Source: Alphaproteobacteria bacterium (GTDB taxonomy: Bacteria > Pseudomonadota > Alphaproteobacteria > Rickettsiales > JABCZZ01). Taken from it: 35,092 bases of DNA. This document shows positions 24,100-32,621 of this stretch, one piece after another. The position numbers and the translations under genes were made by a program. The notes beneath the pieces are model-generated. The model was not told the origin of the DNA, did no database searches, and saw nothing but the letters and a program-made list of their open reading frames with translations. Where the stretch lies: the NCBI GenBank assembly GCA_013288985.1, contig JABDAT010000015.1, forward strand, positions 1 to 35,092. Direction: 5' to 3'. Within the stretch, counting starts at the first letter, position 1. Every line of letters starts with the position of its first letter.

Positions 24100-24807
24100 T
24101 CAGCCTAGCGACCAGCTGCTGGATTTGCCGGAAGCAATTGTATACTTGGATGTAAATGTATCGCTTACATTTAGTGAGGTTTTTGGATCAGCAGGGCTTT
24201 GATACTGAATAATGCTTTCGTTCAGTTTCTTCCGAATTGCCGCCAGTGTGGCAACATCTGCTTTTAATATGCTAAAAGTATCTGACGGTATATATTGCAG
24301 TCCCTGTTCATCTTCCTGACCCTTGATATTCTTCCGTGGTTGATACGCACCTTTTTTCTCTAGCGAATCTAAAGTGCTTTTTAATCCGATATCATAAAGA
24401 AAACTAACTGCATTCGTAGTAAGCAAAAGGGTTTGATCAGAATAGTTGTATTTTTTGCGATTATTTAACTCTATACTCAACTGCGAGGTGGCACCCGTTA
24501 TACCCTCATCCATATATTTCAAAGCAGTATTTAAATCCTGCACAACCTTACCAGTAGCATGCCCCTTCACAGCATTGTCGATAACGGCTTGCTGTTCCTG
24601 TAGACTGTTTTGCACTGCTTCCAGCTTTTTAATATTTTCATTTATATCATTGTCTCTAAGAGTGCTAATTTCTGCCGTTACCTGAGCAGGTGCATTACTT
24701 ACAGCGGGCACAGCATTTCGCACCGTGGGATGGGAAGGCGCGCATCCCGCCAATGAAGTGCCAGCCAATAAAGCTAACGCTGTTGCTTTCTTATGTGATT
24801 GTGCCAT
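24100..24807 (-). CDS. Hypothetical lipoprotein
   Basis: A 235-residue protein with a lipoprotein signal peptide: basic start, hydrophobic stretch, then LAGC with Cys22 as the lipidation site. The mature part starts with a Pro/Ala-rich linker, then a Q/N/E-rich helical section (about 45-85) that may form a coiled coil. The rest has no motif I recognise. Ser/Gly-rich residues close the protein. AAGGGG about seven bases upstream supports the ATG. Codon use is AT-rich relative to bcp and cobB. The gene is flanked by converging bcp and by the sirtuin gene upstream on the same strand. Function is unknown; attachment to a membrane is the only safe inference. Confidence 0.75.
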   Translation of the reverse strand: MAQSHKKATALALLAGTSLAGCAPSHPTVRNAVPAVSNAPAQVTAEISTLRDNDINENIKKLEAVQNSLQEQQAVIDNAVKGHATGKVVQDLNTALKYMDEGITGATSQLSIELNNRKKYNYSDQTLLLTTNAVSFLYDIGLKSTLDSLEKKGAYQPRKNIKGQEDEQGLQYIPSDTFSILKADVATLAAIRKKLNESIIQYQSPADPKTSLNVSDTFTSKYTIASGKSSSWSLG

Positions 24808-24933
24808 TTACCACCCCTTATTTATGCTTAAATCCAGCTCCTATAATACCATGGAACCGGTCATAGGAAGAGTTGATAAATATGAATATTTTATGACTTC
24901 GTAAGTTTAATATACAAATATTATTATTTATAT

Positions 24934-25668
24934 TCAAATAGTTGTATTAATAAGCTCATCTATAAACTTAGGCACCAACTGAGTCGCCGGTCCATAGATT
25001 CTCTCGTCAAACAAGGAATGCCCCTGCGACGGCTCAAGATTGAGCTCCACCGTTTTACCATGCCCTGCCCGTTTCACCTCCTGCACGAACCCGGCTGCGG
25101 GATAGACATTGCCCGACGTGCCGATGGAAATAAACAAGTCGCATGCCTGCAAGGCCCTCATAATCTTGTTCATATAAAGCGGCATTTCGCCAAACCATAC
25201 GATATGCGGTCTGAGCGTCCCCGTTTCATAGCAACAGGCACATTGCGATTGCGGCGTGATGTCGCCCTGCCAGTTGACAATCTTTTCCGTTTCGCTGCAG
25301 CGCACCTTGGTAAGTTCGCCGTGCATAGGCAGCAACTCAAAATGTGAACGAAGTGTTCTTCCAGCCAACGCCCGCGCATGCAGATTATCCACATTCTGCG
25401 TCACCAGTGTAAAACTTCCTTGAAAACGTTCCGCCAACTGGGCAAGCGCAATATGGGCGGCATTGGGCTCTACGCTTGCAAGCTGGGCGCGGCGCATATT
25501 ATAAAAATCCTGCACCAGCTTGGGATTGCGTGCAAACGCCTGCGGCGTCGCCACATCTTCGATGCGGTGGTCGCACCATAATCCGTTATTATCGCGAAAG
25601 GTAGAAAGACCCGATTCCGCCGAAATTCCGGCGCCGGTGAGCACGACTATGGAGGATACAGGTTTCAT
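24934..25668 (-). CDS. cobB: NAD-dependent protein deacylase, sirtuin (CobB type)
   Basis: A 244-residue sirtuin that removes acyl groups from lysines while cleaving NAD+. The motifs are GAGISAESG at 12-20, TQNVDNLH at 90-97, catalytic His116 (MHGEL), zinc-site cysteines Cys124 and Cys143/145/146, and GTSGNVYPAAGF. FYNMRR includes Tyr56 and Arg59. This Y-x-x-R pair marks the class III sirtuins (human SIRT5, bacterial CobB) that favour negatively charged acyl groups such as succinyl and glutaryl. Sequence around LRPHIVWFGEMPL is very close to enterobacterial CobB. It diverges from a small gene and glutaryl-CoA dehydrogenase across 66 bp. Confidence 0.95.
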   Translation of the reverse strand: MKPVSSIVVLTGAGISAESGLSTFRDNNGLWCDHRIEDVATPQAFARNPKLVQDFYNMRRAQLASVEPNAAHIALAQLAERFQGSFTLVTQNVDNLHARALAGRTLRSHFELLPMHGELTKVRCSETEKIVNWQGDITPQSQCACCYETGTLRPHIVWFGEMPLYMNKIMRALQACDLFISIGTSGNVYPAAGFVQEVKRAGHGKTVELNLEPSQGHSLFDERIYGPATQLVPKFIDELINTTI

Positions 25669-25734
25669 AATTGAGCTTTAACCTCAGGTAGTGTACAGTA
25701 TCTCTCATTATAGAAACAATACGGGCATAAAGTC

Positions 25735-25977
25735 ATGGCTGAATTTATTCCAACCGGCATCGGTGGCCTTCGGGCACGGCCCACCGCGCGCAAGGTTACG
25801 CCGGACAAGCCGGGCACAAGGTCCTACGAACGCCATGAGCTTATTCCTCCTCCCAAACCGCCGCGCAACTACACTCCTACCCAGGAAGATATTGACGCGC
25901 TGCTCGATCGCGCCATTGCCGCGCTGGCCCGCGGCATGTACTGGGATCGCGGCTCCATCATCAATCTGGTATTATGA
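25735..25977 (+). CDS. Small conserved-looking hypothetical protein
   Basis: An 80-residue, Pro/Arg-rich protein. Residues 1-50 are probably disordered ([14 protein letters not shown], then PPPKPPRN). The end is a likely helix, [19 protein letters not shown], and a short hydrophobic tail. Its stop TGA lies inside the start of the glutaryl-CoA dehydrogenase gene (ATGA overlap), which is the strongest sign that it is real, since such coupling is rare by chance. I do not recognise a family. It may be a small partner of the dehydrogenase or simply an upstream coupled gene. No Shine-Dalgarno site precedes its ATG. Confidence 0.6.
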   Translation: MAEFIPTGIGGLRARPTARKVTPDKPGTRSYERHELIPPPKPPRNYTPTQEDIDALLDRAIAALARGMYWDRGSIINLVL

Positions 25978-27158
25978 AGAACAGTTTTCAGTGGGACGAT
26001 GCGCTCCTCTTAAGCGATCAATTAAGCGAAGAAGAAAAACTGGTGGGCGATGCCGCACGGAAATTTGCCCGCGATGCGCTTTTTCCCGGCATCGTTGAAG
26101 CCAACCGCCATGAAAAATTTGATCCCGCGATCATGCGCGAAATGGGCAAGCTTGGTTTTCTGGGCGCCACCATTGAAGGCTATGGCTGCGCCGGTGTCAA
26201 TCATGTTTGCTACGGCCTTATTGCCCGCGAAATCGAATGGGTGGATAGCGGCTACCGCTCAGCGCTTTCCGTGCAATCCAGCCTGGTGATGCATCCTATT
26301 TATACTTTCGGTACTGAAGCCCAGAAGCAGAAATATTTGCCGCGTCTGGCAACCGGCGAACTCATCGGCTGCTTTGGCCTTACCGAACCCAATCACGGTT
26401 CCGATCCGGGCAGCATGATCACACGCGCGACTAAAGTGAGCGGCGGGTTTAAACTGAGCGGTTCCAAAACCTGGATTACCAATGCGCCGATTGCCGATGT
26501 GTTTGTTGTATGGGCAAAACTTTACGGCGACAAAGCCATTCCCGACGGCACCATCCGCGGGTTTATCCTAGAGCGCAGCATGAAGGGCATCGCCACGCCG
26601 CATATTGAAGGCAAGATGTCGCTCAAAGCCTCCACCACCGGCAGCATCATGCTTGATGAAGTTATGGTGCCCGACGAAAACGCCCTCGATGTTTCAGGGC
26701 TTAAAGGCCCGTTTAGCTGTCTCAACAAAGCGCGTTACGGCATTGGCTGGGGTGCGCTGGGTGCTGCTGAATTTTGTTATCAGGCCGCGCGCAATTATAC
26801 GCTGGAGCGCAAGCAATTTGATCGCCCGCTTGCCGCCAACCAGCTTGTTCAGAAAAAACTCGCCGACATGCTGACCGATATTACGCTGGGCCTGCAGGCC
26901 TGCCTGCGCGTAGGACGACTGCTCGATGAAGACAAAGCCGCACCGGAAATGATCTCGCTCATCAAACGCAATTCTGCCGGCAAGGCGCTTGATATAGCCC
27001 GCACGGCGCGCGACATGCACGGCGGCAACGGCATCGCCGACGAATACCATATCATCCGCCATCTGGTGAATCTCGAAAGCGTGAACACGTATGAAGGCAC
27101 GCATGACATCCACGCCCTCATCATGGGCCGCGCCATCACCGGCATCGCTGCGTTTTAA
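25974..27158 (+). CDS. gcdH: Glutaryl-CoA dehydrogenase
   Basis: An FAD enzyme of the acyl-CoA dehydrogenase family, 394 residues. It oxidises and decarboxylates glutaryl-CoA to crotonyl-CoA in lysine, tryptophan or glutarate breakdown. Evidence: [15 protein letters not shown] and [20 protein letters not shown] (FAD and substrate segments), [35 protein letters not shown], and the C-terminal [19 protein letters not shown] with catalytic Glu374. These residues distinguish it from short-chain dehydrogenases. It is coupled to a small upstream gene, and a class III sirtuin sits divergently on the other side. Electron transfer flavoprotein genes are not in the window. Confidence 0.93.
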   Translation: MKNSFQWDDALLLSDQLSEEEKLVGDAARKFARDALFPGIVEANRHEKFDPAIMREMGKLGFLGATIEGYGCAGVNHVCYGLIAREIEWVDSGYRSALSVQSSLVMHPIYTFGTEAQKQKYLPRLATGELIGCFGLTEPNHGSDPGSMITRATKVSGGFKLSGSKTWITNAPIADVFVVWAKLYGDKAIPDGTIRGFILERSMKGIATPHIEGKMSLKASTTGSIMLDEVMVPDENALDVSGLKGPFSCLNKARYGIGWGALGAAEFCYQAARNYTLERKQFDRPLAANQLVQKKLADMLTDITLGLQACLRVGRLLDEDKAAPEMISLIKRNSAGKALDIARTARDMHGGNGIADEYHIIRHLVNLESVNTYEGTHDIHALIMGRAITGIAAF

Positions 27159-27164
27159 ATAAAT

Positions 27165-27659
27165 TTAGACGGATACCACTTCCGCCTTCAGCAAGGCTCT
27201 CTTAGTATCAAGCCCAGCCGAACCATACCCGCCGATGCCATTGGCCGACACCACGCGGTGACACGGCACAATGTAGGCGAGAAGGTTATTGCCGCATGCC
27301 GTACCTACCGCGCGCGCAGCTTTTGTCATGCCTGTGCGCTGTGCAATTTCACCATAACTGGCAACCTGCCCGCGTGGAATGCGCATGATTTCCCGCCAGA
27401 CATTCTTTTGAAACTCGGTGCCAATCATAAGCAGCGGCAATTGCATGAAATCCTTTGGCGCGCTGCCCGCTGTAAAAACAGTGCGTTTCCATTCCGCCTG
27501 CCATTCTTCGACAACTTCGATTGCCTTGCGTTTACGCAGGAACGATACGCGGCAGACCTCGCCTTTATCCGTCAGACCAACGACCACCTTGCCAACTGGC
27601 GTTGACGCTGCCGCCCACGAAACATGCTTGGGCGGGATCTTCTGCGCTCTACTCTTCAT
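27165..27659 (-). CDS. ogt: Methylated-DNA--protein-cysteine methyltransferase
   Basis: A 164-residue suicide DNA repair protein that takes alkyl groups from O6-methylguanine onto its own cysteine. PCHRV holds the acceptor Cys133. IPRGQVASYGEIAQRTG is the DNA-binding helix region and AARAVGTACGNN the family stretch before it. The N-terminal 80 residues form the usual degenerate domain. GAAGG about nine bases upstream of ATG 27659 supports the start. It converges on gcdH with six bases between stops. Whether it is induced by alkylation (Ada type) cannot be seen; no Ada zinc domain is present. Confidence 0.92.
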   Translation of the reverse strand: MKSRAQKIPPKHVSWAAASTPVGKVVVGLTDKGEVCRVSFLRKRKAIEVVEEWQAEWKRTVFTAGSAPKDFMQLPLLMIGTEFQKNVWREIMRIPRGQVASYGEIAQRTGMTKAARAVGTACGNNLLAYIVPCHRVVSANGIGGYGSAGLDTKRALLKAEVVSV

Positions 27660-27726
27660 CCCGCATCACCTTCAAGATTGTAAATCCTTATAGAAACATT
27701 ATGCCCTTTTATTGACTATACGGCAT

Positions 27727-28809
27727 ATGAAATATATGTCCTTCAGATACGCCATTATCGGCGGCGGCGTGTTATTATTGCTTATATTGCTCCTGACCGC
27801 ACGGCTATATCTCAATATATGGCTGCTGGATTATGTTAACGATACCCTGGCCAATATTAAAGGCTATCAAGGCTCGGTAGAGGATATTAATATTGATTTG
27901 TACCGCAGCGCATACCGCATTCACAATCTGAAAATATTCAAGAAGACGGGCAACATCCCCACGCCTTTCATCGCCATTCTTGATGCGGATTTATCTATTC
28001 AATGGAGTGCTCTTTTCCATGGGCGTATTGTATCCGATGTTAATCTCACCAAACCCGTCATCAATTTTGCCGTAGCAGGGTCAGACAAACAAACAGGGGT
28101 GGAAGCAGATTGGACTAATACTATTAAAGCGTTGACGCCGATTGACATCAACCACGTTACGTTCAGGCAGGGTAAGCTCACCTATCAGGATTTTTCAAGC
28201 AATCCCAGGGTCAATATCTATATCCATAATATGGAAGGTGAAGTTCGCAACCTGCGCAATGTGGTGGATAAGTCGCACCCCCTGCCTTCAGAGTTGCGCC
28301 TTAGCGGAGATTCCATAGGTAACGGAAAACTGCAGGTTCAGGGAAGGCTCAATATATTAAAGCCCGTGCCCGATATGGATTTGGATATCAAATTGGAAAA
28401 TGTATCGCTACCGGCCTTAAATGACTATAGCGAGGCTTATGCCGCCATTGATATCCGAAAGGGAGATTTGAGCGTTTACTCTCAGTTCATCATTAAAAAC
28501 AATAATGTCTCCGGCTATATTAAACCCATCGCAAGCCATATCGCGCTGATTGATTTGAACAAGAGCAGCAATCCCATCAAGGTGGCGTGGGAGTCAGTTG
28601 TTTCAGTCATTATTGAAATATTCACCAACCATCCCAAAGATCAATTCGCCACCAAAATAAAACTTGAGGGCCGCCTGGATAATATCAGTACCGATACATG
28701 GTCTGCCATCAGCGGCATAGTGCGTAATGCCTTTATCAGCGCATTCAAAAAGGGATTTGACAAAGATGACAGCGCCTCATCCGCAGAGCCTGCGCATTCA
28801 GGCAATTGA
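27727..28809 (+). CDS. DUF748/AsmA-like membrane-anchored protein
   Basis: A 360-residue protein with an N-terminal membrane anchor (about residues 7-29) followed by a periplasmic part of repeated short strands (VEDINIDLYRSAYRIHNLKI, then DADLSIQWSALFHGRIVSDVNLTKP). This is the usual opening of DUF748 proteins in the AsmA superfamily. A C-terminal tail is charged and Ser-rich. ATG 27727 is preferred to the TTG 15 bp upstream because the hydrophobic anchor starts right after it. The protein converges on pqiC with three bases between stops. Both are envelope lipid-transport-type proteins. Function in this organism is unknown. Confidence 0.75.
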   Translation: MKYMSFRYAIIGGGVLLLLILLLTARLYLNIWLLDYVNDTLANIKGYQGSVEDINIDLYRSAYRIHNLKIFKKTGNIPTPFIAILDADLSIQWSALFHGRIVSDVNLTKPVINFAVAGSDKQTGVEADWTNTIKALTPIDINHVTFRQGKLTYQDFSSNPRVNIYIHNMEGEVRNLRNVVDKSHPLPSELRLSGDSIGNGKLQVQGRLNILKPVPDMDLDIKLENVSLPALNDYSEAYAAIDIRKGDLSVYSQFIIKNNNVSGYIKPIASHIALIDLNKSSNPIKVAWESVVSVIIEIFTNHPKDQFATKIKLEGRLDNISTDTWSAISGIVRNAFISAFKKGFDKDDSASSAEPAHSGN

Positions 28810-28812
28810 TTG

Positions 28813-29358
28813 CTACCCACCTGCGATCGCGTCCGCTAAATTGCCCAGCAGACGGCTCATAGCGGCGGCGATGGAAGCAAAATCATTGGCGCTTGATTTT
28901 TCACTATGCTGAAAAATATGGCTTGTCGTGGTTTCATCCTTTTGAACAGTCCAGGTCGCTGTTAAAAAGACATTCCCGTCAGCATCAGCGTCAAACTCAT
29001 CAATAGCCACCGCAATCCGCTGTTCTGTCGTTTGGGACGCTGAACCAGCGCTCATGCCCATTCTTGCGGTCAAATCATCTGCGAGGGTACGATATATCAT
29101 GCTGTCCATTGGCTCCGCCCAGCGATCATATTCGAGAATATCAATCTTATTGGCTCCTGATTTACGGATAATCTGCGGCCGGTTTAACACTTCAGGAATC
29201 GTAAGCGGGGCCAGCGTCCAGTTTTCAGCCACGGGTTTGGCTGGTGACGCTTGCGGTGCAGGAATGGACGGCGACAAGGTATAATAGCTATTGGAACGCG
29301 CCGACGCACAGGCCGTAAGCGTTATAAGCATTACCGTGCATATCATTTGATTTTTCAT
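28813..29358 (-). CDS. pqiC: Outer-membrane lipoprotein of the Pqi lipid transport system
   Basis: A 181-residue lipoprotein of the PqiC family (ABC-type transport auxiliary component). The lipidation signal is LTAC with Cys17. SYYTLSPS and LAPLTIPEVLNRPQIIRKSG then follow the family order, and YDRWAEPMDSMIYRTLADDL continues it. It would sit at the inner leaflet of the outer membrane and receive substrate or dock the PqiB tube. The start overlaps the pqiB stop by 4 bp (ATGA), so translation is coupled. The three pqi genes lie in the order A-B-C on the minus strand. Confidence 0.88.
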   Translation of the reverse strand: MKNQMICTVMLITLTACASARSNSYYTLSPSIPAPQASPAKPVAENWTLAPLTIPEVLNRPQIIRKSGANKIDILEYDRWAEPMDSMIYRTLADDLTARMGMSAGSASQTTEQRIAVAIDEFDADADGNVFLTATWTVQKDETTTSHIFQHSEKSSANDFASIAAAMSRLLGNLADAIAGG

Positions 29359-31004
29359 TGTGCTGCATTCCCCGGTTTGCCCCGAAGCAATGCTTCAGGA
29401 TGGCTTTCAAGATAATCCGTTAACACGCGCACCGAGCGCGCGGCGTTTTTAAGCTCATGCAACGTGCCAGCCAGATCGCCGCCCCCTGCCCCGCCTGCAA
29501 GTGCGGAATTGGTTTGCTTCAAGGCCTCGTCCGCCGAAGTTGCAACTGATTGAAGCGATTGCAGAAGCGGGCCTACACGGGTGCTGGCATCCTGCGTGAT
29601 GCGGTCGAGATTGGCGAGTGATTCATTGAGCGAATGCATGGATTGTTGCATTTGAGGAGACGTAACGGCTTTGTTAAGCGCCGATACGGTAATCTGCAGG
29701 CTGCTCAGCACTGTTTTTGCCGAATGAATGACGGAATCAAAATCGTCCGCCTCAAGTGTTGGTATCTCTGGGTAGGGCTTGCCTTCAATCATTGCGGCAG
29801 CTTGGGTATCCGCCACGAAATCAAGATTGATGACATTCTGCCCTGTCAGCAGATTGCCTGACCCCAGGCGCGCGCGCAAACCGTGGGATATCAGTTTGCG
29901 GAATCCTTCATAAACATTCGCCTCAAAATCAGCCGGATCCTGATCGCCGCCGTGCAATAAGGTAACACGGTCCGCTTCCACTTCGATGGTGATAGGTACG
30001 GCTATAAGGCCTGTATCGTTATCATATTCAATATGCACATCGCTCACCTGCCCTATTTTCAAGCCCTGCATCCGCACTTCCGATCCAATGGCAAGGCCGG
30101 GGACGGGACCCGGAAAATGCAGCAGAAAATGTATCTTGCGGGTATAGACAGCGTCATGCGCAGCCGTTGCATCCGGATAAAGCGTAAAAAGCGTTTTGGG
30201 ATCGGCTATTCCCCCCGCTTCGGCATTCTGGGGCACGCCAAATGCAACACCGCCTGCAAGCAAGCTCTGAATGGACTCAATTTGCAACTTCATGCCTTCG
30301 CTGCCGACAACTGCCGTGATGCCGGAAGCATTCCAGAAACGCGTGCCAGTGCGTACTAATTTATTATGCGGCGCATGCACAAAAAGATGCACGGTCGCGC
30401 TGCCGTCTGTGTCAGAAAGCTCATAGCCCAACACCTGCCCCACTTTTATGCCGCGGAAATACACAGGCGTTCCCTGGTTAATCGATCCTAATTGCGTAGC
30501 GTGCAGCGTATAGGTTTCCCCCGGTTCATTGGCGGCAACAATGGGGGGAGATTCTTCACCGGTAAAACTGCGCGCAGCATCGCCCTTGCTGGGATCAAGT
30601 TCAATGTACGCGCCTGAGATCAATGTGCCGACATCGGAAATGCCTTCTGCGGAAAGGCGCGGACGCACCACCCAGAAACGCGTGCCCGTGGTTAAATGCG
30701 GCTCCGCAAGCCTGCTCATGCGCGCCGTGACTATCACATGCGAAAGATCGGGCGTGGGCTCCACGCGCTCGACAATGCCCAGATCGGTATCTTTATGTTT
30801 GATTTTTGTTTTGCCCGCTTCAAGCCCTTCAGCCGATTCAAACGTAATAGTGATCGCCGGGCCATGCACGGCATAGCTGCGCCATCCCAGCCATCCCGCC
30901 ACTAGCGCCGCCACTATGGGGATAATCCAGATAATGGAAAAACGATTATGCACTACCAGGGCGGAGTGTTGCGGCGGAGCATATGCATTCTGTTCTTCAA
31001 CCAT
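29355..31004 (-). CDS. pqiB: MCE-domain intermembrane transport protein PqiB
   Basis: A 549-residue protein with one transmembrane helix (about residues 23-42) and three MCE domains in series: ITFESAEGLEAGKTKIKHKDTDLG, LGSINQGTPVYFRGIKVGQVLG and FPGPVPGLAIGSEVRMQGLKIGQVSD. A long helical C-terminus (about 425-510) follows. In Escherichia coli PqiB forms a hexameric tube across the periplasm for lipid transport. The start is ATG 31004, set by AGAGGA at 31010-31015; the GTG-type extension to 31022 is less likely. It overlaps the pqiA stop by eight bases. The three-MCE count matches PqiB, not the single-MCE MlaD or seven-MCE LetB. Confidence 0.92.
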   Translation of the reverse strand: MVEEQNAYAPPQHSALVVHNRFSIIWIIPIVAALVAGWLGWRSYAVHGPAITITFESAEGLEAGKTKIKHKDTDLGIVERVEPTPDLSHVIVTARMSRLAEPHLTTGTRFWVVRPRLSAEGISDVGTLISGAYIELDPSKGDAARSFTGEESPPIVAANEPGETYTLHATQLGSINQGTPVYFRGIKVGQVLGYELSDTDGSATVHLFVHAPHNKLVRTGTRFWNASGITAVVGSEGMKLQIESIQSLLAGGVAFGVPQNAEAGGIADPKTLFTLYPDATAAHDAVYTRKIHFLLHFPGPVPGLAIGSEVRMQGLKIGQVSDVHIEYDNDTGLIAVPITIEVEADRVTLLHGGDQDPADFEANVYEGFRKLISHGLRARLGSGNLLTGQNVINLDFVADTQAAAMIEGKPYPEIPTLEADDFDSVIHSAKTVLSSLQITVSALNKAVTSPQMQQSMHSLNESLANLDRITQDASTRVGPLLQSLQSVATSADEALKQTNSALAGGAGGGDLAGTLHELKNAARSVRVLTDYLESHPEALLRGKPGNAAQ

Positions 31005-32262
31005 TATTTTCCTCTGCCGCATCCCATATCAATCTGGGGTCAAAACTTTCCGATGCCAGCATCGTGAGAACCACGACAGCGCCGAAAGCAAACGCTCCGT
31101 TGCCCGGATACACCGTCGCAATATTGCCTAATGTTACAAGCGCGGTGAGCAGCGCCGCCACAAAAATATCGATAATAGACCAGCGGCCCACAAATTCAAT
31201 AATCCGGTAAAGATGCGTGCGATCCGCCAGGCATAGGCGCGATCTCTGCTGCACCGAAACCATCAAATATATGAGGCCCAGCAGTTTCAATAACGGAAAG
31301 ACGATGCTGGCGGTAAATACGATGAGCGCCAGAGGCCAATCATTGCCATTAAACAACTCAATCACTCCGCCCATAATGGTGGAAGGGTCGCCCCTGCCGA
31401 ATGAAATGATCGTCAGAACAGGATAGATATTGGCGGGAATATAAAGAATAAGGCCGGCTATGACGAGCGCCCAGGTTCTGCTCAGGCTATTGGGCTTACG
31501 GGTATGAAGCGCCGCGCCGCAGCGTGTGCAGCTGCAATTATAAGATGTGTGGGGCTTGCTGATTTTCTGCAGTAATTCACATGTATGGCAGCTTATCCAG
31601 CCATTCCTGTCCGGCGGCATGCCTTCTAGCAAAACAGGCGGGCTCAGCATATCCCATATCGCGCGCCGGTCAAACGTTACGTCAAGGGCTGCCAAAGCCA
31701 GTACGACAAGCGCCAATCCCCAGAATCCGATTCCGATATCAATCTGCGCCAGATTATGCAGCTTGGTAAGCGCCACAAGCGCGCCCAGCAAAAAAACATC
31801 CAGCATCGCCCAAGCGCGCAGCCGTTCAGAACTCCTGAAAATACGCGTCAGATAAGGCGATGGATATCGTAAATACAGGCAGCCAAGCACATAGGTCACG
31901 GCGAGTATTCGCCATAAAGGCGCTGCAATCGCCACACCCAGCACTAAAATTGCAAGGAATGAAAAATCATGATCAGCCAGACCCACAATACCCGATGCGA
32001 TATGGGCTGAGTTGCTCAAACCATTCATTTCAATGCTCATAATGGGATAGAACTGCGCTATGATATACAGGAAAAGAGCCGTTATTGCGAAGGCAAGCGC
32101 AACATGCGGCACAGCCACTCCACTGCCCAAAGACGTATAACAACGGCAGCATATTCTCTTACATTCCCTTGCCGGAAGCGGCAACAGCTGCAGCAAGCCA
32201 CAGCAACGGCAAGCTGACCATTGTGACGTTAATTGCGGGCGCGGATGGAAATAAGAAAACAT
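30997..32262 (-). CDS. pqiA: Inner-membrane protein PqiA with paired zinc-ribbon modules
   Basis: A 421-residue multi-pass membrane protein made of two similar halves, each opening with a cysteine cluster (CRCCG...CCRC and CHTC...CTRCG) followed by about four transmembrane helices. PANIYPVLTI in the second half is a PqiA hallmark. With this start the length equals E. coli PqiA (417). An alternative GTG at 32304 would add 14 residues; neither start has a strong ribosome site. The gene is first in a pqiABC operon, preceded by an AT-rich perfect palindrome at 32318-32347. In enterobacteria pqi is a redox-stress gene; no SoxS-type site is visible here. Confidence 0.9.
   Translation of the reverse strand: MFSYFHPRPQLTSQWSACRCCGLLQLLPLPARECKRICCRCYTSLGSGVAVPHVALAFAITALFLYIIAQFYPIMSIEMNGLSNSAHIASGIVGLADHDFSFLAILVLGVAIAAPLWRILAVTYVLGCLYLRYPSPYLTRIFRSSERLRAWAMLDVFLLGALVALTKLHNLAQIDIGIGFWGLALVVLALAALDVTFDRRAIWDMLSPPVLLEGMPPDRNGWISCHTCELLQKISKPHTSYNCSCTRCGAALHTRKPNSLSRTWALVIAGLILYIPANIYPVLTIISFGRGDPSTIMGGVIELFNGNDWPLALIVFTASIVFPLLKLLGLIYLMVSVQQRSRLCLADRTHLYRIIEFVGRWSIIDIFVAALLTALVTLGNIATVYPGNGAFAFGAVVVLTMLASESFDPRLIWDAAEENNG
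31010..31015 (-). promoter_or_regulatory. Ribosome-binding site that fixes the pqiB start
   Basis: AGAGGA on the minus strand, five bases before ATG 31004 and inside the pqiA coding end, makes 31004 the likely start rather than the upstream in-frame codon at 31022. Confidence 0.55.
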
Positions 32263-32317
32263 GCCAATGCTATTGAATACGAATGTAAAGGAAATATATT
32301 TCACTTTTTCAGTTACC

Positions 32318-32347
32318 TAGATAATTTATATACACATAAATTATCTA
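32318..32347. repeat. Perfect 12-bp AT-rich inverted repeat upstream of pqiA
   Basis: TAGATAATTTAT (32318-32329) and ATAAATTATCTA (32336-32347) with a 6-base spacer ATACAC. It lies just upstream of the pqiA start region. It could be an operator for a dimeric regulator or a stem in the leader. No U-tract follows, so a terminator role is unlikely. Confidence 0.5.
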
Positions 32348-32621
32348 TTGGTTAACACTTTCATTATGTAAAATTAATAACTAGCAGGGTATATCTCATC
32401 ATGCGTAGAGAAATATAGGATTGGTTCTTGCTACCTTCCTTGCAGTTCAGAGCCTATATTGCAAAGACTTAAAGGACTTCTCTAAGATTGACTCTGGTAA
32501 GAACACAGTGCTACGTATAGTGCCCGCGACAACGCATGTAATGTGCGCTACATAAAAAAATTATAATATGGCAATTACAGACTGCCCATGCTGTGGATTA
32601 ACGTAATGACGTTATAGATGA
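32348..32621. other. AT-rich intergenic stretch with no intact gene
   Basis: No supported gene lies between the palindrome and the fusion gene. On the plus strand about 32409-32553 reads without a stop and includes GKNTVLRIV, which faintly recalls the helix-turn-helix of IS1-like InsA proteins. A 12-codon frame with CPCCG follows at 32568-32606. Both are too short or degenerate to be called. The stretch may hold promoters for pqiA, or be the remains of an element. Confidence 0.35.

Noticed and set aside
32568-32606. 12-codon frame with CPCCG
   Set aside because: Too short and no ribosome site; kept only as a hint of a relic.
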